Positions 9,068-19,252 of a stretch of 51,669 nt of DNA are shown here, piece by piece. The stretch is from Bacteroidota bacterium (GTDB lineage: Bacteria; Bacteroidota; Bacteroidia; Bacteroidales; Bacteroidaceae), in contig JAEXAJ010000152.1 in NCBI GenBank assembly GCA_023458215.1, positions 1 through 51,669 of the forward strand, in the 5' to 3' direction. The notes below the pieces were generated by a model that made no database searches, was not told the origin of the DNA, and saw only the letters and a program-made list of their open reading frames with translations. Every line of letters starts with the position of its first letter. Positions within the stretch are counted from its first letter, which is position 1. The translations under genes and the position numbers were made by a program.

Positions 9068-12000
9068 TTAAAGTGATACGCTGAGTCCCACAGACCAAGT
9101 TTTTGAAAGCGGGTAAGAGTTACCGCCACTCTTGATAGGCGCAGAGCCATTGGTATCGGTGTTACCACCATTGATGGTTTCAGGATCGAATAATTTGGAT
9201 AGTTTTGTACCAGTCCACAAGTTCTCACCGGATACGAAGATGCGGCAGTTGTTGATACCGATCTTCCGGGTTAGTGCATTAGGCAGCGTATAGCCAAGTT
9301 GGAAATTCTTTAGACGGATATAGCTTGCATCCTGCAGATAGCGTGTCTGAGTCTCATGGTTCTGATCACTATCAAATCTGGGACGGGCATAATAAGAGTT
9401 CGTGTTAGCGGCAATTTCATGACCGGGAAGCCCGATAGATTCACTACGGAAGTAGTCTTCGTGCTCCTTCAAGCCCATTGACCACCACATACCCCACTGA
9501 CCTACTCCCCAGAACATGTTGGAGCCTTGCCAATAGTCACGCTTCATCACTCCTTGGAAGAAAAGACGTACATCAAAACCTTTGTAATTAGCATTCAGGT
9601 CCAGACCGAATTGGAAGCGAGGGGTATTGTTACCTATCACCTTCAAGTCACCATGATCTTCCAAAGTCTGTGCTCCTTTCGTAATACCCGGCTTGCCATC
9701 AAGGTCGGCATACATAATATCACCGGCTGTCCATGTATTACCAAGGGCACCCTGACCTCCTACTTTAGCAAGATGTTCCTGCATCTCAGCATCTGTCTGG
9801 GCAATGCCTACGGTTTCAAATCCCCATATCTCACCGATTTCACGTCCGGCTATGTAGGTATTGATAGAATTTGTCGGATTGCCGGGATAGCTGTCGATAT
9901 AGGTACGGGCATCTGCCAGATTGAACTTCACACCATAACCAAAGCCGGATTTCAATTGGTCTTGCCAACCAAGGGTAAGTTCCCAACCTCTAGTCTTTAA
10001 GTCACAGTTGTTAGTCTTAGGTGATGCAATACCCAAAGTAGCGGGAAGTTCAACAGAAGGACCAACCATGTTATCAGTATAACGCACGTAAGTATCGAAC
10101 GAAGCTGTTAAGCGATTGTTAAAGAATCCCAAATCAATACCGATGTTCCAGGTACGTACTTTCTCCCAAGTCAAGGCAGTACTGATAAGGCCTCCAACAT
10201 AAGCAGTATTTGGTTTAAGACCATTTTGTAGCCAATTGCCGTTGGCTTGTCCCAGTGTCATAGCACGATAGGTGGGATACCACTCGTTGGTGTTCATGTT
10301 GCCCAATTCACCGTAAGAAGCACGGAGTTTCAATTGGTTGCAGACATTGGCAAAGTCTTCCCAGAAGTTTTCTTGTGCTACATTCCAACCCAAAGAGAAA
10401 GAAGGAGAAAGTTGCCAGCGATTGCCACGGCGGAAACGAGATGCACCATCGTAACGAAGATTAAACTCAGCCAAATAGCGACCGAGGTAGTCATAATTGG
10501 CACGGCCAAAGAAACCTACTGTTGCCCATTCGTTGCGATAACCACCTACTTCGGGTACTTTATCTTTACCGGCTCCATTAATATTAGAAATTAAGTCCAG
10601 TTCCGGCAAATCTTCTACCTGCAAACCATAACCTTTGGCTTTGAAGAATTTCTGACGCATTTCTTCGGTTTGGAAACCTGCCATTACCTTAATGTTATGG
10701 GCATCATTAATGGAAAGCATATAAGTGGAGTAGATATTCCAGTTCATATAATTCTCTTTCTTGAAGTCTTGATAGAGACTGCTATCGCCATTCGTATCTA
10801 CAATATTACCGTTCACATCGTGATTGTAATAAGGGAGCGATACTTCGCGTGTATCTACTGTATTAGTGCTATAGTTGAACTCGACATTGGTAATCCAGTT
10901 CTTGATAGGCTCGAACACAAGACTTGCTTGTTGGTAGGTTTTATCCGTCTGCACACCACGGTCACCACCCAAAGCAAGAGACATAGCCGGACCACCGCCA
11001 TTGCTGTTATGATAATATCCGTTTTCGTCGTAAACCGGGAGGTTAGGCCACGTCTGACGACCAATACTCTCGTACAATCCACCGCCGAAAGCCGTGGGGC
11101 GTGACAAGTCCTGACGTACATAACGCAAGCTGTAATTGAACCGTAACCACTTAGTCAGTTCTGCACCAAACTTTGCCGTAGCATTGAAGCGTGAAAGTTC
11201 GTCGGAACCGTGACGCAACAAACCACTTTGATCCAAATAACCCAATGAGGCATAATAGTTGTACTTGTCGCCACCACCGCTCATACTGAGGTTATGCTCT
11301 TGCGAGAAGCTGTTATCCTTATAGAATTCAGAGAACCAGTCGGTATTGGCATAAGCCTCTGTATAAGGGTCACCGGCAGGCTTACCCCATACTTTACCGT
11401 CGGTGGGCAAACCACCTGTATTAGTACCACCTGCCGCCTGAAAGTCAAGCATCTTCTGCATGACTGCATTCGAAAATTGTTGTCCCTGATTACCGTTTCG
11501 TGCAGCTTCATTGAAGTAGTTGGCAAACGTATAAGAGTCCATCATCTCGGGCAGATTCACGGGGCTATTAAAGCGGAAGCTATTATTGTAGTTAATAGTT
11601 GCCTTTCCCGCACGTCCTTTCTTTGTAGTAACCAAGATTACACCAAAAGGTGCACGCGAACCATAAATAGAAGATGCCGCGGCATCTTTCAGCACAGAGA
11701 TGTTTTCGATATCTTGCGGATTCACCGTATTGATATCGCCTTCCATTCCGTCAATCAAGATCAGGGGACTGCCGCTCGAACCATCGCCTATGGTACCGTT
11801 ACCACGGATATTGATGGACATGTTCTTGTCCAACTCACCTGTGTTGGTCGTGATTTGCAAACCCGGAACCAAACCTTGCAACGCCTGTGTAGCGTTTGCC
11901 ACCGGACGCGACTCAATTTCTTTAGCAGTAGCCAGACCGACGGAACCCGTTAGGTTCACCTTCTTTTGTGTACCAAAACCAACGACTACGACTTCGTCCA

Positions 12001-12343
12001 ACATCTCCGTATCTTCTTTCAAAGTAATACTGAGGGATGTTTTCCCGGCAACGGGCACATCCTGTGACTTGTAACCGATAAAACTGACGGTTAAGGTTGC
12101 ATTTGCAGGAACCATTAAAGAGAAGTTACCGTCCATGTCGGTAATGGTTCCATTAGTAGTCTTGCCTTTTTCCACGATACTGGCACCAATCACCGGCCCC
12201 ATCGCATCGTTTACTACACCTTTTACATGGATTGTCGAACTTTGAGCATTCAAGAATTGAACATTCAACAGAAGAAGCATACAAACTGCTAAAGCGGTAT
12301 ACACTTTCAGTCCGAGTTCTTCAAAGAATCTCTGTCTTTTCAT
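9068..12343 (-). CDS. SusC-like TonB-dependent outer-membrane transporter (PUL1)
   Basis: 1091 residues. A signal peptide ends near LNAQS (about 34). A carboxypeptidase-regulatory-like beta-sandwich (about 40-115) is followed by the TonB-box region DEVVVVGFGTQKK, the plug domain (IRGNGTIGDG, LIDGMEGD, VLKDAAASSIYGSRAPFGVI) and a 22-strand barrel ending in WSVGLSVSL. It would import oligosaccharides released from the polysaccharide across the outer membrane using energy from TonB. It is the first gene of the susCD operon and lies 439 bp downstream of HTCS1. A TAnnTTTG promoter box lies at 12424-12417. A seven-unit array of 22-bp repeats lies further upstream. No frameshift or missing segment is apparent. 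Confidence 0.95.
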   Translation of the reverse strand: MKRQRFFEELGLKVYTALAVCMLLLLNVQFLNAQSSTIHVKGVVNDAMGPVIGASIVEKGKTTNGTITDMDGNFSLMVPANATLTVSFIGYKSQDVPVAGKTSLSITLKEDTEMLDEVVVVGFGTQKKVNLTGSVGLATAKEIESRPVANATQALQGLVPGLQITTNTGELDKNMSINIRGNGTIGDGSSGSPLILIDGMEGDINTVNPQDIENISVLKDAAASSIYGSRAPFGVILVTTKKGRAGKATINYNNSFRFNSPVNLPEMMDSYTFANYFNEAARNGNQGQQFSNAVMQKMLDFQAAGGTNTGGLPTDGKVWGKPAGDPYTEAYANTDWFSEFYKDNSFSQEHNLSMSGGGDKYNYYASLGYLDQSGLLRHGSDELSRFNATAKFGAELTKWLRFNYSLRYVRQDLSRPTAFGGGLYESIGRQTWPNLPVYDENGYYHNSNGGGPAMSLALGGDRGVQTDKTYQQASLVFEPIKNWITNVEFNYSTNTVDTREVSLPYYNHDVNGNIVDTNGDSSLYQDFKKENYMNWNIYSTYMLSINDAHNIKVMAGFQTEEMRQKFFKAKGYGLQVEDLPELDLISNINGAGKDKVPEVGGYRNEWATVGFFGRANYDYLGRYLAEFNLRYDGASRFRRGNRWQLSPSFSLGWNVAQENFWEDFANVCNQLKLRASYGELGNMNTNEWYPTYRAMTLGQANGNWLQNGLKPNTAYVGGLISTALTWEKVRTWNIGIDLGFFNNRLTASFDTYVRYTDNMVGPSVELPATLGIASPKTNNCDLKTRGWELTLGWQDQLKSGFGYGVKFNLADARTYIDSYPGNPTNSINTYIAGREIGEIWGFETVGIAQTDAEMQEHLAKVGGQGALGNTWTAGDIMYADLDGKPGITKGAQTLEDHGDLKVIGNNTPRFQFGLDLNANYKGFDVRLFFQGVMKRDYWQGSNMFWGVGQWGMWWSMGLKEHEDYFRSESIGLPGHEIAANTNSYYARPRFDSDQNHETQTRYLQDASYIRLKNFQLGYTLPNALTRKIGINNCRIFVSGENLWTGTKLSKLFDPETINGGNTDTNGSAPIKSGGNSYPLSKTWSVGLSVSL

Positions 12344-12416
12344 TGTACAAACATCATTTAAGATTAAACATTAGTATATTATATTTTCACGTTATACTGT
12401 GTCGTGAATACTAATG

Positions 12417-12424
12417 CAAATGTA
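12417..12424 (-). promoter_or_regulatory. -7 box TACATTTG of the susC1 operon
   Basis: Read leftward, TACATTTG matches TAnnTTTG and would start transcription about 65 nt before the susC ATG. No convincing -33 TTTG is placed at 19-21 bp, as expected for an activator-dependent HTCS target promoter. Confidence 0.55.
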
Positions 12425-12556
12425 AGAATACATGCATTAAACATAACTCCAATAATAGTTCTGCTTGGTCGAATTATAGTTTTCAGACGTATTTGATGTA
12501 TAATTCAACCTTTAAAGATGGCGTTTTTTCTTGTTCGGTACAGGTACTTAATGATT

Positions 12557-12710
12557 GAACAATATTCCTTTCTCAATTCAACAATATACCCTTACTAACT
12601 CAACAATATACCCTTCTCTTCTCAACACTACACCTTCTACTGCACAAGATGCCATCTCATGTAGCACAAGATGTCATCTTGTGTTGTATAAGATGCCATC
12701 TTGTGCAGCA
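12557..12710. repeat. Array of seven 22-bp tandem units of two sequence types
   Basis: The 439-bp gap between HTCS1 and susC1 holds no credible gene. It carries seven consecutive 22-bp units starting at 12557, 12579, 12601, 12623, 12645, 12667 and 12689. The first four share AACAATATACCCTT (unit 4 degenerate). The last three share AAGATGCCATCTTGTG and are each dyad-symmetric. Units 5-7 together (12641-12707) are close to a perfect 67-bp palindrome centred at 12674. Almost every unit begins CAA. The array lies 133-293 bp upstream of the predicted susC promoter and just after the HTCS1 stop. No function is known to me. Confidence 0.9.
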
Positions 12711-12782
12711 CTCCTCTACGAGATTGAGATGATAGGGTTATAGCATTGAGAGAATAGGGATAAGTATTTCGTATATTGAAAC

Positions 12783-15700
12783 CTATTGCGCAAATCGCTC
12801 CACATATTCAGTCGGCAACATACCGAACTCTTTTTTGAAGCAAGAGCTAAAGTACTTCGGATCATTGAATCCAACGGCGTATGCCAAATCAGAAACACGA
12901 ACGGAATTGCCTTTCACTTCCATGATACGGCAAGCAGCCTTCAAACGTATATTACGAATAAAAGCCGAAGTATTCAGTCCGGTAAGTGATTTTAGTTTCT
13001 TATAAAGCGTAGACTTACTGGTACCCATCTCATCTACAAACTGTGGCTGGTCGAACTCACTATCTTCCAAATGACGGTTGACGCAATCAATAGCTCGTTG
13101 CATAAAATCTTCGTCAAGACTGGTATAGTTCATATCTTTCACTTCAAAAACTAATTGGTTCTTGAAGTCATGCGCCGTACGTTCTTTGGTCTTCAGCAAA
13201 TTACGGATACGAGCATGGAGTACAGCCAAGTTGAAAGGCTTGCTAATAAAGGCATCCGCTCCTACTTCGTAAGCTTCGGCACGATCCTCTTCCTTGTTCT
13301 TGGCAGTGAGAAGAATGACAGGTATATGACTGATTTCGAGTTTGGTCTTCACATACTTACACAAGTCGATGCCATCCATTACGGGCATCATAACGTCGGT
13401 CACTATCAGGTCGATATCTTCATTATCGACTATTGTAACGGCTTCTTGCCCATTCTCGGCAGAAAATATATTATAATCACGTTTAAGTAACCGCATCATT
13501 AGTTGAAGCAATTCTTCATTATCTTCTACTACCAAGAGAGAATGTTGTTTCGTTTCCTCCGCAAGCTGTATGCCTGTAGCATCTACCGTTGAACTGTCTT
13601 CGTACGTAATAGTCTTTTGCACCGATAATACAGCTTCTTCATCAATCTGTTCTTCGGTAAAATAAGAACGATCGATAGGCAAGGTAACCATGAACTCTGC
13701 ACCTTGGTTTACATCACTTTCTACACAGATATTTCCCCCATGTAGTTCTACCAAATCTTTGGTCAGTGAAAGCCCGATGCCCGTCCCTATAGTATTGAAC
13801 TTACGATAATCACCTTCATAGAAACGTTTGAAGAGGGTTTTCTGTTTCTCTTTTGAGATACCGCAGCCGTTGTCCTTTACACGCAGACGAATAAAGTCTT
13901 TATCTTCTGCATACGATAGCGTCACTTGTATGTAGCCGCCTTCCTTATTATATTTCGCCGCATTGGACAGCAGGTTATACAATATCTTATCGAGTTTGTC
14001 AGTATCAAAGTAGCCTACAATGGATTCCGGATCGCAAAGCACGGAGAAGTGAATCTTACGTTTTTTGATGAGCGGTTGGAAAGACTCGGATCCATTCTTC
14101 ACAAAGGCGGCAATATCACCGGGCGAAACGCGCAGTTTCAAGTTACCCGTCTCTGCCTTGCGAAACTCAAGTATCTGCTGTAACAGCCGGATAAGACGAC
14201 GGATATTGTTGGTCATAACTGTATAAAGATCATTGTATCCGGGAACCTGCATCTTCAGTTCATCCACCGTAGCCGAAATAATGGTAAGCGGCGTCAGCAG
14301 TTCGTGAGTGATGTTGGTAAAAAACTGCAGTTTAGCATGGTTCAATTCTTCGGCTTTCGACTTTTCTATCTCCCGCAGACGCAGCGCATTGCGCAATGCC
14401 ATACGGTTGCGTGCAGTATGGTAAATGAAATAGATTAACGTGGCAAGTATCAGGGTGTAGATAGTGTATGCCCACCAAGTAGCCCAGAAAGGAGGCAATA
14501 TCACTACTGTAAGCTCACGTACCTCACTGCTCCATACACCGTTCTCATTGGTAGACTTGAGACGGAACTTATACGTTCCACTCTCCAGATTATTGTAGTA
14601 AGCAAAACGGCGTCCGGCATCGGTATATTGCCAATCGTCGTCGAAGCCTACTAATTGATAAGCGTAACGGTTCAATTCCGGGTTTTTATAAGATAGCGAT
14701 GCGAATTCAATACTAAAATTATTATAGGCATAGGGCAGTTCTATTCTTTCAGTATAAGAAGGCATGACGGTAGATATCTTAGCTTTAACATCAGAATCAA
14801 GTGAAGCAAAGGGACGATTGAATATTTTTATATCAGTAATCAAAGAAGGTACCTTCTTGTTAGCGTTAGTGAGAGAAGCCGGGAAGAAACTATTATAACC
14901 TTTATTACCTCCAAAGAAAAGCTCATCGCCCCGCCTGCACGAAGAAAGCGGCAGAAAGAAATTGTCAAGCAAACCATCAGCCGTAGTATAAACACGAACC
15001 GTAGATAAGGATTCATCCTCCGAAACATTCAATTGCACTAAACCAACATTTGTTCCCATCCATAGTTTTCCCTGTTCGTCTTCTTCTATAGAGCCTATCA
15101 AGTCACCAGGTATGTTGTAAGAGTGATTCTTCTCTATAAAAAAGTCATTCATGCGGTCGTAAAGGTATAACCCGCCACCTTCCGTTCCAGCCCATAGCCT
15201 ACCGGACTTATCGACATGCAAACACAAGACGGAGTTCACCGCCAGTTGTTTGTTATTCAAACTATAATTATTGTATTTCAGTGTTTCGGCTTGGGCTACA
15301 TTCCCCCTGACATGTATAATGCCATAATTGGCAGTAGCAATCCAAATGCTACCGTCAATATCTTCTATGATGTCTCTCACGTGATACCAGTCGGCAATAC
15401 CTCCATTCTCAAAAGAAAGTACACCGAATTTATAATATCCCCCATCAGCCAAGCTTACCCCCATTCCGCCCCGGCATCCTACCCAGCAATTCTTTCGGCT
15501 GTCTTCACACAATGCCGAGACACAAACAGAATATAGATAGGGAGTGTCGGCATCAGTTAAAACCCTTACTTTTTCTCCCTTCCGGTAGATAAGGATACCG
15601 CCATCGTAAGTTCCAAACCAAAGTTCTCCATTGGCACGCTGAATAACCGTATTAACAGTGGGCACACTCTTCACATCTGCAAACTCCGGAATACGGGTAT

Positions 15701-16916
15701 GGAAAGTCAACTCTCCTGTTTTAGCATCCTTACGAGCTACACCATAACTACCTGTTCCCAGCCAAAGATTATCTTCGGAATCGGCAAATAGCGCGCGTAC
15801 GGAAGTAGTGGGTACATCATCTTCTCTTACATTTAGTAAATGTCCCGTAAACGGTGGTTTCTCTGTATCTACCATCAGAACCCCACCACCTATAGAACCT
15901 AACCATATATTATTAAAGCAGTCGCGCAACAAAGAATTTATTTCGTCACACGGCAGGTAATAGAGCGAACGCCTAGACTTATAGTTGATGAACTGCCCAG
16001 GCTTGTTTTGCTCCATTATACTTAACCCCGAGCGGGTACCAATCCACAAAGTACGGGTATTCAGGTCTTCTACAATATCATAAACGATATTATCCGAAAG
16101 AGTTGTATCATCTCCCGTCCTATGGGCATAGCGGGTATAAGTTACTTTCGCCATATCTTTAGGATGGTTTATCAGGAACAAACCACAATCCCATCCGCCA
16201 ATCCAGATACGCTTACCGGAATCTTGATAAATAACGTGTGCCGAATTGCGGTCATTTATCTTGGGATAAGCATAAAACTTATTTTCCTTGAGAGAATAAC
16301 GGAAAAGTCCGTTAGACCAAGTACCGATCCACAAATCTCCTTCAGAGTCTTCAAACAAAGATTTAATGGCCGCCTGTGCCAACTCACCATTGTCTTGCAG
16401 ATTATCATATACAATAAAGGAGTCCTTTTCAGGTAAATATTTACATAACCCATAATCGGTGCCGATCCATACCGTATTGCTTTTTGTAACAAGTAAACAA
16501 GAAACGGTATTGTTAGGTATAACAGGTAAACTATATTGATGCATTGCACCCGTCTTCTTATTAAGCCTATTCAGCCCCTCTTGCGTACCGATCCATAAAT
16601 TACCGTCATAATCATCGGTCAAACAAAAAATGTTATTATTCGTAAGTAAGCCCGGAGTATCCAAATTAGACTTATACACAGTTACTTGATAACCGTCGTA
16701 CTTAGCAAGTCCATAGCGGGTAGCTAGCCAGATGAAACCTTCCTTATCCTGATAGATCTTTTGAACCTCATCCGTAGGAAGACCATTAAAAGTTGTTATT
16801 TGTTTGAACCTAAGATGTGAAATAATGTCTGTATTTGCCGCCTCTAATATTATAGAGGAAAATACAAACCAAACAACAGATATATAGAAATATCGGAAAC
16901 TCTTTACTCTCTTCAT
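12783..16916 (-). CDS. Hybrid two-component system regulator HTCS1
   Basis: About 1377 residues. The periplasmic part (about 30-740) is a double seven-bladed propeller built of repeats such as QDKEGFIWLATRYGLAKYDG and SEGDLWIGTWSNGLFRY, followed by a Y_Y_Y domain (GRRFAYYNNLESGTYKFRL). One membrane helix (WWAYTIYTLILATLIYFIYH, about 800-820) leads to a histidine kinase with FFTNITHELLTPL (His near 870) and ATP-binding boxes YNLLSNAAKYN, DNGCGIS and GTGIGLSL. Then comes a receiver with VTDVMMPVMDG (Asp near 1174) and a C-terminal AraC-type helix-turn-helix (VSDLAYAVGFNDPKYFSSCF). It should sense a periplasmic oligosaccharide and activate the adjacent susCD operon. ATG 16916 is preferred over 16928 because the predicted -7 box leaves only about 5 nt before the latter. 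All catalytic residues are present. Confidence 0.95.
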   Translation of the reverse strand: MKRVKSFRYFYISVVWFVFSSIILEAANTDIISHLRFKQITTFNGLPTDEVQKIYQDKEGFIWLATRYGLAKYDGYQVTVYKSNLDTPGLLTNNNIFCLTDDYDGNLWIGTQEGLNRLNKKTGAMHQYSLPVIPNNTVSCLLVTKSNTVWIGTDYGLCKYLPEKDSFIVYDNLQDNGELAQAAIKSLFEDSEGDLWIGTWSNGLFRYSLKENKFYAYPKINDRNSAHVIYQDSGKRIWIGGWDCGLFLINHPKDMAKVTYTRYAHRTGDDTTLSDNIVYDIVEDLNTRTLWIGTRSGLSIMEQNKPGQFINYKSRRSLYYLPCDEINSLLRDCFNNIWLGSIGGGVLMVDTEKPPFTGHLLNVREDDVPTTSVRALFADSEDNLWLGTGSYGVARKDAKTGELTFHTRIPEFADVKSVPTVNTVIQRANGELWFGTYDGGILIYRKGEKVRVLTDADTPYLYSVCVSALCEDSRKNCWVGCRGGMGVSLADGGYYKFGVLSFENGGIADWYHVRDIIEDIDGSIWIATANYGIIHVRGNVAQAETLKYNNYSLNNKQLAVNSVLCLHVDKSGRLWAGTEGGGLYLYDRMNDFFIEKNHSYNIPGDLIGSIEEDEQGKLWMGTNVGLVQLNVSEDESLSTVRVYTTADGLLDNFFLPLSSCRRGDELFFGGNKGYNSFFPASLTNANKKVPSLITDIKIFNRPFASLDSDVKAKISTVMPSYTERIELPYAYNNFSIEFASLSYKNPELNRYAYQLVGFDDDWQYTDAGRRFAYYNNLESGTYKFRLKSTNENGVWSSEVRELTVVILPPFWATWWAYTIYTLILATLIYFIYHTARNRMALRNALRLREIEKSKAEELNHAKLQFFTNITHELLTPLTIISATVDELKMQVPGYNDLYTVMTNNIRRLIRLLQQILEFRKAETGNLKLRVSPGDIAAFVKNGSESFQPLIKKRKIHFSVLCDPESIVGYFDTDKLDKILYNLLSNAAKYNKEGGYIQVTLSYAEDKDFIRLRVKDNGCGISKEKQKTLFKRFYEGDYRKFNTIGTGIGLSLTKDLVELHGGNICVESDVNQGAEFMVTLPIDRSYFTEEQIDEEAVLSVQKTITYEDSSTVDATGIQLAEETKQHSLLVVEDNEELLQLMMRLLKRDYNIFSAENGQEAVTIVDNEDIDLIVTDVMMPVMDGIDLCKYVKTKLEISHIPVILLTAKNKEEDRAEAYEVGADAFISKPFNLAVLHARIRNLLKTKERTAHDFKNQLVFEVKDMNYTSLDEDFMQRAIDCVNRHLEDSEFDQPQFVDEMGTSKSTLYKKLKSLTGLNTSAFIRNIRLKAACRIMEVKGNSVRVSDLAYAVGFNDPKYFSSCFKKEFGMLPTEYVERFAQ

Positions 16917-16939
16917 ACCATTAGACATTTGGATAAAGA

Positions 16940-16947
16940 CAAAAGTA
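16940..16947 (-). promoter_or_regulatory. -7 box TACTTTTG for HTCS1
   Basis: TACTTTTG on the minus strand fits TAnnTTTG and predicts a start about 17 nt before the ATG at 16916, which favours that start over the one at 16928. Confidence 0.45.
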
Positions 16948-17042
16948 ATGAGTTTTCAGTTATAAGAGGAAGAATTATATCTCTTTTTGGTCTAAAAAGA
17001 CTTCAGACTTAGATTTATTCTTTTATCTGCTTTTCTTCGCTC

Positions 17043-19115
17043 TTATTTCAGTTCATTTACCGGGATGCCTGTTACCGTTCCCGTCCCCCGGTCTACAATA
17101 AAAAAGGTTTGACGAGCTAAAGTTATCTTCTCTGGAGTTTTCAGCATACCGCCTTTCAAGTCAGAATAATCTTTCACTATAGTTCCGTCCTGCGGATTGA
17201 TTTCCACAAAGTAACCGGTCTTCTGTTTCAATGTAGCAAACATACGCCCGTTATAAGAAACCACATCGTAAGCCGGTGCCGGAAGCTGCAAGGTACGTAT
17301 CGGTTCCAGTGCTTTTTGTTCACGCATATCGGCCAGGTTGTAAGCGTAGATTTCTTTCTTGTTTATGTGTGTAGTATAAAGTATATCGTTTTTATCAATG
17401 GTCAGCCCATAAGTACCCATAGATTCAGGGAAACCTTTGAAACGACAATAATTGGGGATTCGCATCGCCTTGGCAGCCACGATGTCTTTCTCCATAAATA
17501 CGCAGACACGCCGTTTGTCACGGATAAACACAGCACCATTCTTCAATAATACATCGAAAGCATGTACCGTCTGGTTGCTGCCTTCCCCCCACTGCCCGGT
17601 ACCAATGCAACTGATGAATTCGAGTGAAGAAGCATCGAATATATCCGTTCGGCTACCGGTATTGGTGACATAGATTTTACCATGAGCGGCAGTGATTCCA
17701 TTAGGTTCTCCGGCAAATGTTTCGGACTTGCCGGCACGAGTCCAGTTCTTTATACTTGCGCTATGAATCAGCTTTCCATTCTTCTCGTCAAAGACTTCTA
17801 TACTGTAGTTGCCCGATGCATTATTCACTACATAAATGCGATTGTTGTAAGCCGTCACATCTTTAGGTGTAAAAGTCGCCTTAGTAGCTCCCGGTACATC
17901 TGAGGCTGACAACGAGAGTGACAAAGGGGTACCTTCCGTAATATCTTCGTTATCATCTACAGGGTGAAAAACCAGTCCGCCATCAATAGCGTCCAGTTCA
18001 GGACCTTCGATGACAAAGCTCGACGCCACATAGGCAGCACTACCATAAAGCGTAGAAGCAGTGGTACGAGTGTGCATAAAACGGCGGGAATAGACGGGCA
18101 GACGTTTGTCTAATGCCAGCTTCCGGTAAACATCACGTCCCAAAGTGATCCATCCCGGTCCCGTTTGTTCGTAGGTCATATTGCCATCGTGTCCATAACC
18201 CAGGCAATGGCCTATCTCATGAAAGACGGTATGGACATTGTATTGGTCATCCGGATAATGTTGCAAGAAGCACCATTCCGCCAAACCCAAAGTGGCACCA
18301 CCTCCCAAACTGTTTACAGCACTAACGTGCCCCAGCATATAGGCACTATGCGTTAATGCTTTCTGCTTCAGTTTATCAACATCGACAAGTTTTTTGTTAT
18401 TGTCGCTATGCAGCTTGCCACGGTATTTTTCAAGTTCATCGACAAACTCCTGTGAGGAGAACATATAAGCCAGGTTCAGCATTAGTGCTACCCCTTCCCT
18501 GCAATGGGCCGGACGAATGGGATATGCCCAACTCCCCTGACGACTGTAAGCTGAAAAAGAAACTTTGTAGGTAGGAATCACACTTACCAATTTCTGATAA
18601 AGCGGATCATTGCACTCAACCCTCAAGTTCAGGTCGGCGGCGCTAATGTCAGGATTTGCTTTAATGACGATGACTTTACCGGAAACAGTTTGGTATTCTT
18701 TATCTTCGGTAACCATAGGAAGTTTCTTATGGAACTCAACAAAACCGGGAATAGTAGCAAAGTCGGCCAACAGGAATTCTTCCTCATAATCAGCTATCGT
18801 TGCCCATATCTTGACATTGCCGATTGCTCGCGGACAGAAGAAGCGAATAAAGAGTTCCTGGTTCTCATTAATAGATACCTGCAACGGGGCATTCACACGG
18901 AAGCTTCGTTTTTTAGCGTCGAAGCGCACTTCTTCGGATTCGTTGTCCTGCAACATTAGCATGGATACATCCGGGTTATAATCTTCGGCAGTAATTTTGA
19001 TTACTCCCTGTATATTCTCTTCGGGTGCCGGAGTATCAATACCCTCCATATCTTTTGAACAGCTCACCAAAAGGAAAAAGAAAAGAAATAAACCTGTAAG
19101 TTCTATTCTAGGCAT
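17043..19115 (-). CDS. Lipoprotein with metzincin-type zinc protease motif and C-terminal beta-propeller
   Basis: About 690 residues from the ATG at 19115; an upstream in-frame extension was discarded because this start gives a lipoprotein signal ([14 protein letters not shown]). Residues 30-200 look like beta-sandwich material. Near 310-330 [17 protein letters not shown] fits HExxHxxGxxH, the zinc-binding signature of metzincins, with a Met close behind. The last 280 residues contain repeated strands such as [22 protein letters not shown] and [20 protein letters not shown], typical of an NHL/YncE-like propeller. It may cleave a protein at the cell surface, such as the core of a glycoprotein carrying the glycan. 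It reads leftward into HTCS1 with 126 bp between them, so it could belong to PUL1. I do not recognise the full family. Confidence 0.75.
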   Translation of the reverse strand: MPRIELTGLFLFFFLLVSCSKDMEGIDTPAPEENIQGVIKITAEDYNPDVSMLMLQDNESEEVRFDAKKRSFRVNAPLQVSINENQELFIRFFCPRAIGNVKIWATIADYEEEFLLADFATIPGFVEFHKKLPMVTEDKEYQTVSGKVIVIKANPDISAADLNLRVECNDPLYQKLVSVIPTYKVSFSAYSRQGSWAYPIRPAHCREGVALMLNLAYMFSSQEFVDELEKYRGKLHSDNNKKLVDVDKLKQKALTHSAYMLGHVSAVNSLGGGATLGLAEWCFLQHYPDDQYNVHTVFHEIGHCLGYGHDGNMTYEQTGPGWITLGRDVYRKLALDKRLPVYSRRFMHTRTTASTLYGSAAYVASSFVIEGPELDAIDGGLVFHPVDDNEDITEGTPLSLSLSASDVPGATKATFTPKDVTAYNNRIYVVNNASGNYSIEVFDEKNGKLIHSASIKNWTRAGKSETFAGEPNGITAAHGKIYVTNTGSRTDIFDASSLEFISCIGTGQWGEGSNQTVHAFDVLLKNGAVFIRDKRRVCVFMEKDIVAAKAMRIPNYCRFKGFPESMGTYGLTIDKNDILYTTHINKKEIYAYNLADMREQKALEPIRTLQLPAPAYDVVSYNGRMFATLKQKTGYFVEINPQDGTIVKDYSDLKGGMLKTPEKITLARQTFFIVDRGTGTVTGIPVNELK

Positions 19116-19136
19116 TATAAGTTTTTTAAGAGGGCG

Positions 19137-19144
19137 CAAATATA
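19137..19144 (-). promoter_or_regulatory. -7 box TATATTTG for the metzincin-motif lipoprotein
   Basis: TATATTTG read leftward fits TAnnTTTG and sits 21 bp before the ATG at 19115, a leader of about 15 nt. It diverges from the promoter at 19201. Confidence 0.5.
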
Positions 19145-19200
19145 GTGATTCTGTTTGTAAAAGAAAAGAGGAACTTCCTCCGAATACTGTTTTTATTCCG

Positions 19201-19208
19201 TACCTTTG
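19201..19208 (+). promoter_or_regulatory. -7 box TACCTTTG for the DUF6078-like gene
   Basis: TACCTTTG matches TAnnTTTG and predicts a start near 19214, about 39 nt before ATG 19253 and 15 nt before the alternative ATG 19229. T-rich sequence lies at the -33 position but no exact TTTG. Confidence 0.5.
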
Positions 19209-19252
19209 TAATAGCATTTACACAGTAGATGCATAAACTCAAAAATAGAATC

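Noticed and set aside
9049..9228. N-terminal extension of SusD1
   Set aside because: It overlaps the end of susC1, and the internal ATG at 9048 gives a proper lipoprotein signal.
12557..12710. CRISPR array
   Set aside because: Units are contiguous 22-mers with no separate spacers, and there are no cas genes in the window.
12555..12743. 62-codon plus-strand open frame in the gap between HTCS1 and susC1
   Set aside because: Its translation is only the 22-bp repeats read through; no ribosome-binding region or homology is apparent.
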